Assembly: GCA_003427395.1 (NCBI GenBank) | Contig: BFEA01000015.1 | Coordinates: 2,745,454 to 2,784,930, forward strand | DNA length: 39,477 nt | Source of the DNA: Chara braunii | Lineage: Eukaryota; Streptophyta; Charophyceae; Charales; Characeae | Direction of reading: 5' to 3' | Shown: positions 11,348-21,668 of the stretch, piece by piece | How the letters are laid out: the number at the start of each line of letters is the position of its first letter | Numbering within the stretch: the first letter of the stretch is position 1 | Position numbers and translations under genes: made by a program | Notes under the pieces: model-generated | What the model was told of the DNA's origin: nothing | Databases searched by the model: none | The model's input: the letters and a program-made list of their open reading frames with translations, nothing else

Positions 11348-14300
11348 TTATTGCATGGCATACCATTGCAAATCAACTAAAGTCAATTCTGAGGGAGGGA
11401 AGGGATCAGAGAAGTATTCCAGTGATCTGAGTGAGGCTCCTGGTGGAGGTGAAAACCAGTCATTGAAGCAAAGATGAAAGTCCCTATTTAGGGGTTTCTC
11501 CTGTTTTTCCTTTCCTGGCCATTTCACTTCTCCCAAACTTCCTCCTTCGGTTCCCCCCAGCCATTCCTGATTAAATTTTTGAATACACTTGATGATATTT
11601 TTTTTTTGGTGGAGTAATTGTATCCTAGCTCGAACCTTTGACCAATGTGCCCGTATTTCTGTCTGCACAAATCGTATAATTAGGTCAGCAAATTCCTTTC
11701 CTTCTAATTTTACTTCTTCTCTTTCATGTACACATCTTTTGTACCACAATACCCATAAAATGACTTTCCGTCCTAACTCAAAAAAATTCATCTGGAATTC
11801 TGAAAGTTGTGTTTCCACTGGTACCCATTGATTGACCCAAGAGAATGGCTTTCCAATCCCATGGCCAGTCAATTCCTGTCAATCTCCTCCATATACAGTC
11901 CCATCTTCTCCAAAGTAGGACCGTACCTGGACATTGAATGAACACATGTTCAATTGTCTCCTTGATCTTCTTATGGGGGAAAACAGATAGACATGCTTTG
12001 CGTCATGGATGTGCCAGACCTCGTTGCTCCAAATTGGTGTGATCAATGAGCCAATCATTAGTTGGTAAACAACGATGAAGAATTTGCCATTGTAAGGAGG
12101 AAAATTTGGCTGTTTTTTTTTTGAAGTTTATTGAAAAATTTTATGTTTTTGATGCTTTGTGCATCAATATTCAGATGTCTGGTCCATCTGTCTATTATTA
12201 CAGACGACACATCCACCCGTGGTCTTAACAAAAGAGATGTTGCTTTCACCGTTAGGGATTGTAGAGTGCGCGGTTTACTCCTTTTTCCCGTTTGCCATAC
12301 CCATTCGTCTGGATCTATGGGAAAATCTGGAATTGAGCATTGAGGTTAAAAAACACTCTCCATCCAGAGGTTGCTGATATAAAAATAACTCTAATTCTGA
12401 ACATTTCCGTGAAAGGAAAGAACTCAACTTGATTGGTTGATGAAGGTCAGAGTAAGTGATTTGTTGTCATTGTGAATAGAGTCGTTAAGGCTCCTTCTTC
12501 TAATAGACTCATTATTTGTCCTACCTGCCAACATGATGGTTCGTGTGTAATCATTACAAAGTTTCCTTCCTAAAATTTTACTCCTTTTCTTAATTCTCTA
12601 ACCCATGCCAGTGGGATAGAACAAATGATGTAGTCCAAATTTTGATCTAATCTGTGCGCGTATGTTATTGTTTTCTTAAGTTGATCAGAAGACTTCCACT
12701 TTTTTTTTTCCAGATCCCAAATGTCTTTAACCCGTATTACTCTTTTTTTCACCCAATGAGACCAAGGAGGAGTAGAACTATTGTACACGCAACCATTCGC
12801 GTCCGTTATCCTTCTGTTCCCAAATAGAGGTTGCCTCATGATTTCTTCAAAGCGTATGGTTGTGGGTTTATTAGGAAGAGGTAGCTTTCTCCATGTCCTT
12901 AGTAGGGACACCCATAGATTATCTAAGAGTGGATCTCTACAGGCTGCTCCTCTTTCCCCTTCTAGTCTTGAGTGAGTAGAAGGACGAGGGATGTTCCAAA
13001 ATAAGTTCTCTACCCAAGTAAGGGGATGTACTTCAGGTGGAGCTATCAGCGCTAGTTTCCTAATTTGTTGTAGAGCCAAAGGTTGCCAAGGTTTGTCGAT
13101 TTCTAAAATGAGATCAATCATCCATTGTAGTAACAAGGCTTGACATTGTAGGGTAGGGTCCAGGATTCCTAACCCTCCCCTCGATTTTGGCTGAATGAGG
13201 GTAGATCATGCTACTCTAGGAATAACTCTCTCTAGCTCATGATTCCCTCTCCAGAGGAAGGCCGTCACCTGTTTTTGAAGGTGTTTGATTCGTGGTTTAC
13301 TAATTGCCCAGATTGCTGATTTGTACCATATTGAAGCAAACACCACATTATTTATTACTAGTGATCTACCAAAAAGTGAAGTGTGTTGATTCTTCCATAG
13401 TTTCATTTTTTGTATCGCAGGATTTGAAATTCAGTCATCATGGGATATGGGTTTACCAGAGGCAGACAAAGATACTCTCAAAACTCTCAGTGGGGACTTC
13501 AAGCGGCCGAACACCATTTCAGTGGATCCACCAACCTTGCGTTTTATTTCCCCAATTAACCACCATGTCAGAGAGTGCTGAGAACTTATCCAACAGATTT
13601 TTTATTTCCTCCATATTTGCCTCTGAGGCCTCCATTATGATCGTTAGGTCATCTGCAAATATTGAGGCTATTGGTATTGCCTCGTCCGGTATACCTGAGA
13701 TAGTAAGACATTTAATATTATGATTAGCTCTAAGGTTGGCACCCAGGGCCTCCATCACAATCACAAAAAGGAAAGGGGCCAAAGGGTCTCCTTGTCTAAC
13801 TGATCTCTGTATATGGATTTCCGGAGATAGCAGCCCATTCACAAAAATGCGTGTAGTAGCATTTGTATGGAGAATATTAACCCATCTACGCAAATTCGGA
13901 CAAAAATTCAACCTTTGCAAACAGACGTCTAAGAAACGCCAATCGACATGATCATATGCTTTTTCGAAGTCTATGAAAACCACGGCTTCATTCTGCTTAG
14001 ATTGTCGCGCTACTTTAACCATTTCATTAATTAATAGGATGTTATCTTGTATGTGGCAACTATTTATAAAACCTGTTTGAGAGGGATGAATTATATCGGC
14101 TATCATTAGGATCATACGGTTTGCAAGAGCTTTTGCTAACAATTTGTATACTACCGTTAGTAAGGTTATTGGTCTATAGTTTTTAATGTTTGATTTCTCT
14201 CATTTCTTATATAATAACGTAAGTATTCCTTGACTCACTATCTCGCCCATTTCACTAGTCTCCCAAACCTCTTTAAAGTATTGCATTAAGTCGGGTGAAA

Positions 14301-15641
14301 GGATCGACCACATAGTTTCCCAAAATTCCTTGGGAAGACCATCCACCCTCGGAGTCTTGTCTTCCTCCATTTGTATTAATGTTGTCCAGATTTCATCTTT
14401 GGTTAGAGGTTTTTCAATATTCTCACATTGTTCATCGGTAATGGACTGGAACAATGGTTCTAAGAAGAGGCGAGTGGTTTGGTCATCTTCCAGAGTCCGA
14501 GTACGGTCTTTTGATGATATGAACAGGTTTTTGAAAAAGTTATAGGCAACTTTCAGACTTGCAACTGAAGATACTGGTACCGTGGGATCCTGAAAAGCGT
14601 CGTGGTCACATAGGATATTTATAGTGGAGCGTTTCGCTCGTGATCGAGCCATAGCAAAAAAGGATGTGTCCATCTGTCCTTCTGTTGTGAATTTCGACAA
14701 CTTGCCTCTGATTAGTTGTCCTTGCCAACGATGTTGCGCAAATGACAGGAGTTGATTTATGAGTTCTTGGATATTGATAGTTTGCGAAGAGTCATTTAGA
14801 TGGTCCTGAGATTCATAATTTAAGATTTATTCCTGAATTTGTATTTCTTGTAAATGTCTGTTTTTTGCTTGTAATTTAAAAAATTCATTATATTTTCTTG
14901 CAAGAAAACACAACCCATTGTTGAACCAAGAGATATATGAATCCTGTCTTTCTAACGTCGAGTGTCAATATTCTCATACATCTGCTAAATACTTTTTAAA
15001 GATATCATATGATAACAGTGATGTATTTAGTTTGTATACTCCCCTTCCCTGATCTGTTTTTTTTTTTAGAGACAGGAGGACTGAACAAATTTTATGATAA
15101 GCCCCAGTCCAAGGGCTTTGTGGGAAAATTGTTGCCCCTATGAGAACTCTCTCTAGATCTTCTGACATGAGTATGAGGTCCCTTCCGGTATCTGGCTTCT
15201 TATATCTTGAAAAAACCTGATTCTATCTTCAATTTCATTTGGTCCATATACATTAGTCACACATATAACATCTGGTCCAATCGTAAAGATGGCAGATATC
15301 CATCGACCCTGCTCTTTATCTGACACCCATTAGACTACTTGAGCTCTAGAGTCTGGTGGCATCCAAATGGTTGTACCTGCTGACCCGTTTCTTGAGGTCG
15401 GTGCACTAAGCTTATCGAACGGCCATATCGTGTTGTGAGCCTTGATATGAATGAGAGAGTTGGTGAGATGTGTTTCCTGAATGCATATGATGTCAGACCA
15501 CGATCTACCTCCCACGCCTTTCAATTGTTCCAATATAGTTTTTCTTTTTATCGCGTCTACCGTAGCAAGGCCATTTACATTTTGATCTGAGATCCAAGTC
15601 TGTTGTTTTGATTGCACGCTGCCAGAATGGGTTCTCTCCAT
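11348..15641 (-). pseudogene. LINE-2 ORF2: endonuclease, reverse transcriptase, C-terminal domain (lightly broken)
   Basis: The frame opens with DQNVNGLATVDAIKRK and IICIQETHL (endonuclease, 15641-15330), a stop, then an endonuclease C-terminal/linker piece (15168-14974). The reverse transcriptase starts at 14700, with KTPRVDGLPKEFW. A single TGA near 14205 lies between LLYKK and NYRPITLLT, with the same frame on both sides. DFEKAYDHVDW, RQGDPLAPFLFV and the catalytic FADD (near 13650) are intact. The thumb/connection (13406-12570) and the C-terminal segment (11872-11348) follow after further breaks. DRWTRHLNIDA at 12190 is shared with the fragment at 32385. ORF2 is probably inactive as assembled, but the small number of lesions means sequencing error could explain some of them. 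Confidence 0.9.
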
Positions 15642-15707
15642 AATAAGCTTGTATTGCGTCCATTTTTACCTCATCTTATTATAAAAGAACCACCTTCTTT
15701 AGTGTTT

Positions 15708-16649
15708 TTAGAGACAGATCCAAGAACCGTTGTCCAAATCCACAACAGTCTGTAGGATGCCTCTTCGCAACAAAATGCTGAGACATGCAAGAATGTCTGA
15801 GGCCGACCACACCACATTTGCTTTAATCTTAAGACTCTGTGAATCAAGCAAAGCAGCATGGGAAAACCATCTCAACCCTGCCTCTTTCTGTTCCTCAAAG
15901 CGAACAAACGTGTCCCTTTTCGCCATATGAGTCTTGTCACCCGTTTTTGTAAAGTTTGCTTGTGGTCCAGGATCATAGTGTTTTAACAGGAAATCATGCA
16001 TATCCCGTTTGAACGTACGATCCCCAACACCTTGGTATTCGACATATGTTGACCATCCTCTCAGAGTGACACCCCCATATTGGTCTTGACCTATTGGTGA
16101 GAGACCCACCTCCCATTTCCCTCCTTTTTTCCTCACTGGTATGATGAGGTTGCCTTTAGGAGGTTGAGGTCTTATCATCTGTCCTCTTTCCAACACATTC
16201 CTCATTTTTTGCCTTTTGCCTACCTCTTGTTTTGTCAGTATAGAAGAGGAGTGTGACTCATCATTATGTATTATCTTTGGACTCGCATCTATGTGAGCTT
16301 GTTGTATAGATGTTTGAACGTTATGAGTTGATTGTGAAGTCATCATATCCTTTTTTTCTTTATTTGTTATGACTTCCTTCAGGGTGTCTTCTTTTTGCAC
16401 TCCCCCCTCTTGAGATTGTTCTTGTGCAGCCGTCTCTTGGTAAATCATTTCTTGGTCAACCTGCGAGGGGGGTAGGCAGGTGCTCTCAACCTCCATGTCA
16501 TTAGTGTTGATTGTGATGTCATTCGTTGCTATTGCTTGTGATAATATTATCTGTCTATTAGTATCTCCGTCTATTACTTGCCCTAGAACTTCCAATTGGC
16601 TGTCAGTAAGGGAGGGAGACTGAAGAGCCGCCTGACCATTATTGTCCAC
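15708..16649 (-). CDS. LINE-2 middle ORF (ORF-X)
   Basis: A 313-codon open frame sits between ORF1 and ORF2. The codon at 16649 is GTG, so it is not a normal eukaryotic start. The frame is open further upstream and overlaps the end of ORF1 (TAA at 16657-16655). It may be reached by a frameshift, or translation may begin at an internal ATG. The N-terminal half is Gln/Ser/Asp-rich and disordered-looking. Residues about 165-270 look folded, with a basic start (RKKGGKWEVGLSP) and several aromatic residues. LINE-1 has an ORF of the same position and layout. No known family was recognised. It may instead be the C-terminal half of a frameshifted ORF1. Confidence 0.6.
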   Translation of the reverse strand: MDNNGQAALQSPSLTDSQLEVLGQVIDGDTNRQIILSQAIATNDITINTNDMEVESTCLPPSQVDQEMIYQETAAQEQSQEGGVQKEDTLKEVITNKEKKDMMTSQSTHNVQTSIQQAHIDASPKIIHNDESHSSSILTKQEVGKRQKMRNVLERGQMIRPQPPKGNLIIPVRKKGGKWEVGLSPIGQDQYGGVTLRGWSTYVEYQGVGDRTFKRDMHDFLLKHYDPGPQANFTKTGDKTHMAKRDTFVRFEEQKEAGLRWFSHAALLDSQSLKIKANVVWSASDILACLSILLRRGILQTVVDLDNGSWICL

Positions 16650-16654
16650 ATAGA

Positions 16655-18499
16655 TTATACTACCTTGTATTTATTTTCTGTTATCTCCCCCGATGACAAG
16701 TTGTCCCTCTGAACTTGCGGTTGAGAGGGCACCAAAGTTGTTGTCATCTCTATGCTTTTTTCCTCCTTACTTTCCTCTCGTGGAGGAGTGGGAGGTTGAA
16801 ACATGTCCATTATTGCCTTGAACATACGACGACTGACTATTGTCCATTTAGCTCCTTGTGGGAGTCCATTGGTCAATACCTGTTTCAAGGAAGGACTGAC
16901 ATTCATTAAGTTAATAAGTTGTACATAGGAGGCGTCCCAGAACTCAGTAGTGACTTCCCCATATTTCTCTTTTAGTTGTTGGAGAAACCATTCCGCCAGC
17001 CGTATCATTTTGTGTTCCACCGTGACGAGTTCTTCGTCTCCTGAAGGGGGAACCTCAGTCATAGGACTATCTTCGACGGGCTGTTCCGAGTCAATGTCCA
17101 TAGGCGCAGACCCAAAAGCTTCACTAAAAAGATTCTGCTGGAGGTCCCCCTCCTGTTTTTGAGACTTTGTTGTTTCCACAGACTGTGATGTCTGCGATGC
17201 TCCCCTTTTTGTACGTAACTTGGGCCTCCATTTTTGCTGATGATGAGGTCTTCCTCTTATTATTATTTTTTTCTTTCTCTTTCCACTTCTCCTTGAGAGG
17301 GGTAGATCTATTGAGGTTTCTTGTTCATTGTCCAATTCTTGTTCAATTTCCAGATCTTTGTCTTGCTGATTTTCATCCTTTTGACCCTTCGTGGACTGAG
17401 GTGGCAAATTCTTGTTGTTGATGATGGACTCAGCTTCATTTACATATTTTTGTGGATCTGGTTCTGGTATAGATGATTCATTTTTTCCTTCTTTTTCCTG
17501 ATCCGATTTAGCTGAAGCTGTCATCTTTGACGAGCTTGGTAAGGACTGAGATTTAGAGGGCGAAGGGGAGGAGGTGGAGGTGTTTTTGCTTATTACCTTG
17601 TCTGCTGATTCTGGAGGAGTCCAACTCTCTGGGGGCTTTGAATCCCAATTTGGATCCCCCTCTTTTTCCCATGTCCATCCTTTTGATTTTGCGCCCTTGC
17701 CTCCCCCCTCGATGTATACCCATCCCTCGTGTCCCTGATCCACAGTCCTCCACAAATTACTTTTAAAAGGATCTCTGATCAATCTCCCTGTCGCCCTCTG
17801 TCTCCGTGTTGGGTTTTGTTCACATGTCTGATCTGTACTGAGGTGACCGTAGGCTTTGCATCGGAAGCACCATGGANNCAGTTTGTGTGCTGTGTGAATG
17901 TGAAATTCCTTCCCCCCTACTCTATAAGGAATGACATCATCCATGTTGAAAGGCAGGTTTGAGGGATGATTAATAGCTAACATTAGGTAGTCATCCCTTC
18001 TTGCTGCAAAAGCTGGGAGGGGATCGATGAAGTCCACAATATCATGGATCTCCCCAAAATTATGAATAAATGCGGCTTGAATTTCTATTGGNATATGACG
18101 NAATNCCACCCAATAGAAATCTTCCATCATCTNACGACGCCGCTCATCCGGGCCCTGTTTTTGAGGGGTCCATGGATATATCCGAACTTCTGATCGATCG
18201 CACCTCAACTTTCTCCATCCATCAATTATTCTTTTGTCCCCTTCATGAAAACTAAGGATGGTCAAGACTGTCGATGAAACAGGCTGTATAAGGAAGTCTT
18301 CTTGAGCAGCTTCAGGACTTCCTTTGAAGAATGCCAGTCTTCTGCTTACCCATTTGATTTTCTCATTGACTGATTTGAATGCTGCATCATCATGAAATAC
18401 CCAATTATTTGCATGTCGTTGATAAACTGCGTCTCGTTCTGCTAACATTTGGGGTGGGTAAGCTTTCACCATCGTCTTCTTTCCCCCGCTGTCTACCAC
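16655..18499 (-). CDS. LINE-2 ORF1: zinc-knuckle nucleic-acid-binding protein (intact)
   Basis: This is a 614-codon frame with no stop, although about five codons contain N. Residues about 1-200 form a folded region with RIYPWTP and a later IHNFGEIHDIVDF string. This layout resembles the DUF4283-type N-terminal domain of plant LINE ORF1 proteins, but only weakly by eye. Near residue 210 is a CCHC knuckle, CFRCKAYGHLSTDQTC, with spacing C-X2-C-X4-H-X6-C; the last gap is two longer than the usual X4. The remaining 390 residues are charged and low-complexity (Lys/Glu/Ser/Gln-rich), with a short ordered block near residues 520-580. The likely role is coating LINE RNA in the ribonucleoprotein. The ATG at 18499 is the first in the frame after the leader. 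Confidence 0.85.
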   Translation of the reverse strand: MVDSGGKKTMVKAYPPQMLAERDAVYQRHANNWVFHDDAAFKSVNEKIKWVSRRLAFFKGSPEAAQEDFLIQPVSSTVLTILSFHEGDKRIIDGWRKLRCDRSEVRIYPWTPQKQGPDERRRXMMEDFYWVXXRHXPIEIQAAFIHNFGEIHDIVDFIDPLPAFAARRDDYLMLAINHPSNLPFNMDDVIPYRVGGKEFHIHTAHKLXPWCFRCKAYGHLSTDQTCEQNPTRRQRATGRLIRDPFKSNLWRTVDQGHEGWVYIEGGGKGAKSKGWTWEKEGDPNWDSKPPESWTPPESADKVISKNTSTSSPSPSKSQSLPSSSKMTASAKSDQEKEGKNESSIPEPDPQKYVNEAESIINNKNLPPQSTKGQKDENQQDKDLEIEQELDNEQETSIDLPLSRRSGKRKKKIIIRGRPHHQQKWRPKLRTKRGASQTSQSVETTKSQKQEGDLQQNLFSEAFGSAPMDIDSEQPVEDSPMTEVPPSGDEELVTVEHKMIRLAEWFLQQLKEKYGEVTTEFWDASYVQLINLMNVSPSLKQVLTNGLPQGAKWTIVSRRMFKAIMDMFQPPTPPREESKEEKSIEMTTTLVPSQPQVQRDNLSSGEITENKYKVV

Positions 18500-18529
18500 C
18501 CTCTTTTCTGATGGGCTTATAAATTTAGA

Positions 18530-19168
18530 TTAAAAAAAAGCTCTTGCTGAGGACAAATTAGACAGGGGGATTTGAAGGGGTGAGGCATGTTGATTTGTTC
18601 TTTTTATTTCTAGTGTTTTATTATGAAAAGGACCTTTTGTCTTTTCAACCCATGAAGAAGGAAATCCCCTCATACTGGTATTTTGCATCACAGAGGAAAG
18701 TAGTTGGGAGCCAGTCCTTTCATCTGATGAGGGTAGGTGCTCTTTTCCTAATACCATCTTACCCTGGCCTTTGGCCCCCTCGTCACTGATTCTTCTCTCT
18801 TTGGCCATATATCCATTTTCCCCTTCTACCCCCACTTCCTCTTCTTCCCCCTCTTCCCTATCCCTTTTCCCTTCACTTCCTTTTCCTTTCCTTTCTCCCT
18901 TGCTCCATCCNACTGCCTCCTGTAGTGAAGGAAAACACCGATCATACTGGGATAGCATCGATCTTTGCAGATTTGTATTAGAAAGAGTTAGGGAGTTGTG
19001 ACCTTGTGAATCGATTTGTATCATACTGTTTGTCCCCTTCGTAACCGTATGATGAGTTTCAATTCTTCCTCTCTCCTCCCCATACAATTGATTAGTCACC
19101 ATGGTCTGGGATTGGAGATTATTGCTCTCCCCACCACTCCCCACTTTCGAGGAGACAAGGAAGCCCAA
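18530..19168 (-). other. LINE-2 5' leader region with open frame
   Basis: An open frame of about 212 codons (one N codon) precedes ORF1 on the same strand. It is highly charged, with a Glu/Gly/Lys-rich segment (REEGEEEEVGVEGE) that matches a purine-rich tract, so it may be open by composition alone. It could be a short leader ORF of the LINE or 5' UTR. I favour 5' UTR. Confidence 0.45.
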
Positions 19169-19170
19169 AA

Positions 19171-19592
19171 GGGTGCTTCATGCTGCACAAGATTCACACT
19201 GGGCCGACTGATAGGCCGTCAGGATACTAATGTCAGGATCGTAGTACTTTCATTTGTGTGCTGTTTCTGTAATATCTTTAAAGGGAATCTGGGTAAGCCT
19301 CCCAGACAGGCTAGGCATTCATTGAGGAATGTCCTCCATCTCTTGGTAGCTTAGGCTCATTCTCTTGGCTCTTCTCAGTCATTGCTTTGTAGTCCAGCTT
19401 TCTTGGATAGTCCAGTTTCTCCCTTTGGTTTCACATAGAAGTGAGTTTTATGGGACGCTGGACCCGGTTTCCAGCCAGCCCAAGCTGGGTAATGGCCCCA
19501 GTTTTTCCTCCGGGTTGTCATGTGGAGGTTTTCCCGGCCTCCCCTTTCTTTCTTGGAAATAAAACTCTTCTTCTTTAAAAAAAAAAAAAAAA
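19171..19592 (+). other. LINE-1 3' UTR remainder with hairpins and poly-A
   Basis: This segment resumes LINE-1 after the nested LINE. It contains hairpin 2 at 19457-19475 (GCTGGA, loop CCCGGTT, TCCAGC). Ten bases later comes hairpin 1 at 19485-19501 (CTGGG, loop TAATGGC, CCCAG). AATAAA lies at 19558 and the A-tail starts at 19577, directly before the right target duplication. It is assigned to LINE-1 because the duplication after this tail matches the one at 5583. Confidence 0.88.
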
Positions 19593-19607
19593 AAACATAC
19601 ACATTAC
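19593..19607 (+). repeat. Right target-site duplication of LINE-1
   Basis: This is the perfect 15-bp partner of 5583-5597, lying directly after the LINE-1 poly-A tail. Confidence 0.9.
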
Positions 19608-19828
19608 ACAAGCCAAGCCTAGATCTGGTGGTCCATCGAGGACTGAAGAGGTGTCACTTTCCCCAATCAAACTTTATGAATTCTGCCACTGAGGATCAAC
19701 ACAAAACTGCATTTCAGACTACCTTATTAACCCCCAAAAAAATAAAAATAAAAATTCTGCCACTCAGTTCGTTTTTAGGGGCATGGTTTTTGCTTGAATT
19801 ATTCTGAGAATTTCTAGTACTTGAATTC

Positions 19829-20098
19829 ATAGTTGAAGCCGGGTAATGGCCTCAGTAACTCATATGTTGTAAGATTCTGAGGGGACACTGGGCCCGGTTC
19901 CCAGCACATGCTGCTCCCCAGGAATAGACTTGAGCAATTGTCCCGCCCCCCCACCCAAAAAAGAAAAAGAAAAAAGGGCATGGTTTTTGAGGGACGCTGG
20001 GCCTGGTTCCCAGCACATGCTGCTCCCCACGAATAGACTGGAGCAATTGTTCCCCCCCCCGAAAAAAAAGAAAAAAAGAAAAAGGGGCATGGTTTTTG
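19829..20098 (+). mobile_element. SINE-like element A1 with tandem tail copies
   Basis: The element starts with AGTTGAAGCCGGGTAATGG and runs into hairpin 2 at 19887 (ACTGGG/CCCAGC). The CTCCCCAGGAATAGACT box and an A-rich AAAAAGAAAAAG tail follow. A second tail unit starting GGGCATGGTTTTTGAGGGACGC is joined directly to the A-rich tail (hairpin at 19996), and a third begins at about 20082 (hairpin at 20105). The unit is about 108 bp. The 3' half has therefore been copied in tandem, A-tail included. Confidence 0.75.
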
Positions 20099-20260
20099 AG
20101 AGACGCTGGGCCCGGTTCCCAGCATGTGCTGTGTCACCAACTCAATGATGTATCTCAGGGGACGCTGGACCCGCTTTCCAGCAGCTGTAGCTCCCCACCA
20201 ATAGACTGGAGCCCCCTGCATCTGCAGTCCAGATACATGTATGTAAAAATAATTAATAAA
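20099..20260 (+). other. Double-hairpin retroposon 3' tail fragment
   Basis: Hairpin 2 of the GGG/CCC type (20105-20123) is followed 59 bp on by hairpin 2 of the GGA/TCC type (20164-20182). The CTCCCCACCAATAGACTGGAG box and GCCCCCTG come next. The same order, two hairpins about 60 bp apart then GAGCCCCCTG, ends the LINE fragment at 33426-33610, so this is probably the 3' end of a severely truncated LINE of that subfamily. Confidence 0.7.
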
Positions 20261-20345
20261 ATATTGACTACCTGAGCCAGGCCCAGAGATCCATGGCCTT
20301 GACGGCATCTGGCGAAAGACAAGGTCAGAACTGGCCGAAACTCGC

Positions 20346-20378
<33 letters not shown>

Positions 20379-20744
20379 AAATTGGAAATGCATCGTACAG
20401 CGTTCAGGGGTTCAGCCCCACTCCCAATCAAAATCACACAAGTGTCCTAAGAAATGCCAACGTGTCACATGCAGTCAAGCTCTGCAGCTAAACGAAGATG
20501 CAGATCTGAAACTGTCATTGTTGTTGAGAAGAAAAACAAAAGTGGCGGTGGTTACAGGCTAAAGAGTCATGGGCAGCGAATCTTTCAGTCGCAAAACTGA
20601 CATAGCTCTTTTTTTCAGAAAGGAAAAAACAACAAAGAGGTGGGACAAATTTTGGCCTTTTCCCCTTTTGGGGGGCTAGGGATCACACTACAGCCTCAGG
20701 CAATCGGAATATACTCTTCCAGAAGTGATCCGCCCCCCGCCTTC
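20261..20744. other. Unassigned stretch with poly-A tract
   Basis: An A27 run lies at 20346-20372, preceded by a GC-rich 60-bp segment. It could be the tail of a very short retroposon, but I see no matching copy. No gene is visible. Confidence 0.4.
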
Positions 20745-20752
20745 TCTCTCTC

Positions 20753-20830
<78 letters not shown>

Positions 20831-20920
20831 CCCCCACACACACACACACACACACTCACACACAGGCACACACACAAACACACACACACACACAAACAAA
20901 CAAACAAACAAACAAACACA
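20745..20920. repeat. Compound (TC)n-(CA)n-(CAAA)n microsatellite
   Basis: Three simple arrays follow each other: TC repeats to about 20828, a short C-run, CA repeats to about 20892, then (CAAA)n. Open frames over it are compositional artefacts. Confidence 0.97.
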
Positions 20921-21159
20921 TGGGTTGCTTAGATGCATATAGTGCTCCATGCCATCCACATATTCCACGGCTGAGGGCATACTCACACTGCATGCATTTT
21001 CATAAAATCGTAAATTGAAGGTGATTTTTTGGGTCAGAAGGGCTACGTATTTTGCGTTTTCATGCATATGGGCACGTAAATGTCAGCGGCTTGGACAGCC
21101 GCGGGGTTACATATTTTGCGGGAAGCTCTGGAGGTCCCTGCAATTGCGTATTTCTTTTA

Positions 21160-21282
21160 GGGGCTCGTTAGACACTCCTTGGGGCGTCCTCGGGGCCGAA
21201 GGAAGTTTCCTTGGGGGTTTGAAAGAAATTATCGCCATCGTTCCACCTATCCTTGGGGTGGTCTCCCAAGGATGATTCCTTT
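21160..21282 (+). repeat. Left terminal and subterminal inverted repeat of Harbinger-type element
   Basis: This end holds the terminal repeat and several TCCTTGGGG motifs (about 21176, 21208, 21250), plus an inverted CCCAAGGA at about 21266. The matching right arm is 23540-23622. Repeated subterminal motifs often serve as transposase-binding sites. Confidence 0.8.
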
Positions 21283-21668
21283 CGGCCACCGGCGGCCATT
21301 TTCATAATAGGGCCTAAAAATGAATGTATACAAGCTATGTTTACGGCCAGATACAGCCAAAATGAGGGTGCGTTGTGTTGGGGGGAAGACGGTAGGGCGC
21401 TGTCACGGTTTTAGTTTGGAAATGCGTTTCAGTCACATTTTCGTGAATGTTGTGTGAAACCGAGGAAAATCGTGAATGTACACAACCTAGCTTTAGGGCC
21501 GGGTGGGATGTGTTGTATTCGAGGGATACATGAACTGAATTTAAAACTGAAATCGTGACTGCACCCTAGTTACCCCTTCATGATATTATGGTCAGCCGCG
21601 GGGGGGCAATGCCTTGGTCCATTGGGTGATGTCCGTCTTACTACGGTGTGGTCCAGCTGCCGAAGGCG

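Larger units (their letters stand above)
10931..19170 (-). mobile_element. LINE-2: nearly full-length plant L1-like LINE nested in LINE-1
   Basis: On the minus strand the order is a leader region, ORF1, a middle ORF, ORF2 and a structured 3' UTR. The 3' end is at 10931: on the minus strand T20 is followed by A25, so the tail is preceded by a T-run. The left edge is sharp because LINE-1 stops at 10930 and its own 3' UTR and poly-A resume near 19171-19592. I could not find a clear target duplication, so the 5' edge is placed to within about 100 bp. An intact ORF1 with only a few lesions in ORF2 suggests this is younger than LINE-1, as nesting requires. Confidence 0.88.
5598..19592 (+). mobile_element. 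LINE-1: plant L1-like LINE, 5'-inverted, split by a nested LINE
   Basis: The element runs from the left duplication to a poly-A tail at about 19577-19592, preceded by AATAAA at 19558. Its own DNA is 5598-10930 plus about 19171-19592. The part between, LINE-2, lies in its 3' UTR on the opposite strand. The first about 1.2 kb (5598 to about 6815) is inverted: it encodes, on the minus strand, the endonuclease N-terminus and the preceding ORF. From 6865 the plus strand continues the endonuclease at the residue string CIQETKLNDDEI. This left-to-right order (inverted 5' segment, then direct 3' segment, poly-A, and matching target duplications) is that of twin priming. The 5' end of the LINE is missing. 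Confidence 0.9.

Noticed and set aside
16649-16649. GTG as the start of the middle ORF
   Set aside because: GTG is not a usual eukaryotic start and the frame is open upstream into ORF1; frameshift or internal ATG use is more likely.
10900-19300. Target-site duplication for LINE-2
   Set aside because: I compared the 10911-10930 flank with about 19100-19350 and found only weak partial matches (for example AAGGGT), not a convincing duplication.
19457-19592. A separate SINE at the right of LINE-2
   Set aside because: The 15-bp duplication after its A-tail matches the left flank of LINE-1, so this is the LINE-1 3' end displaced by LINE-2.
20640-21067. Coding frames of 78-123 codons over the compound microsatellite
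   Set aside because: They translate dinucleotide repeats; open frames here are expected from composition.
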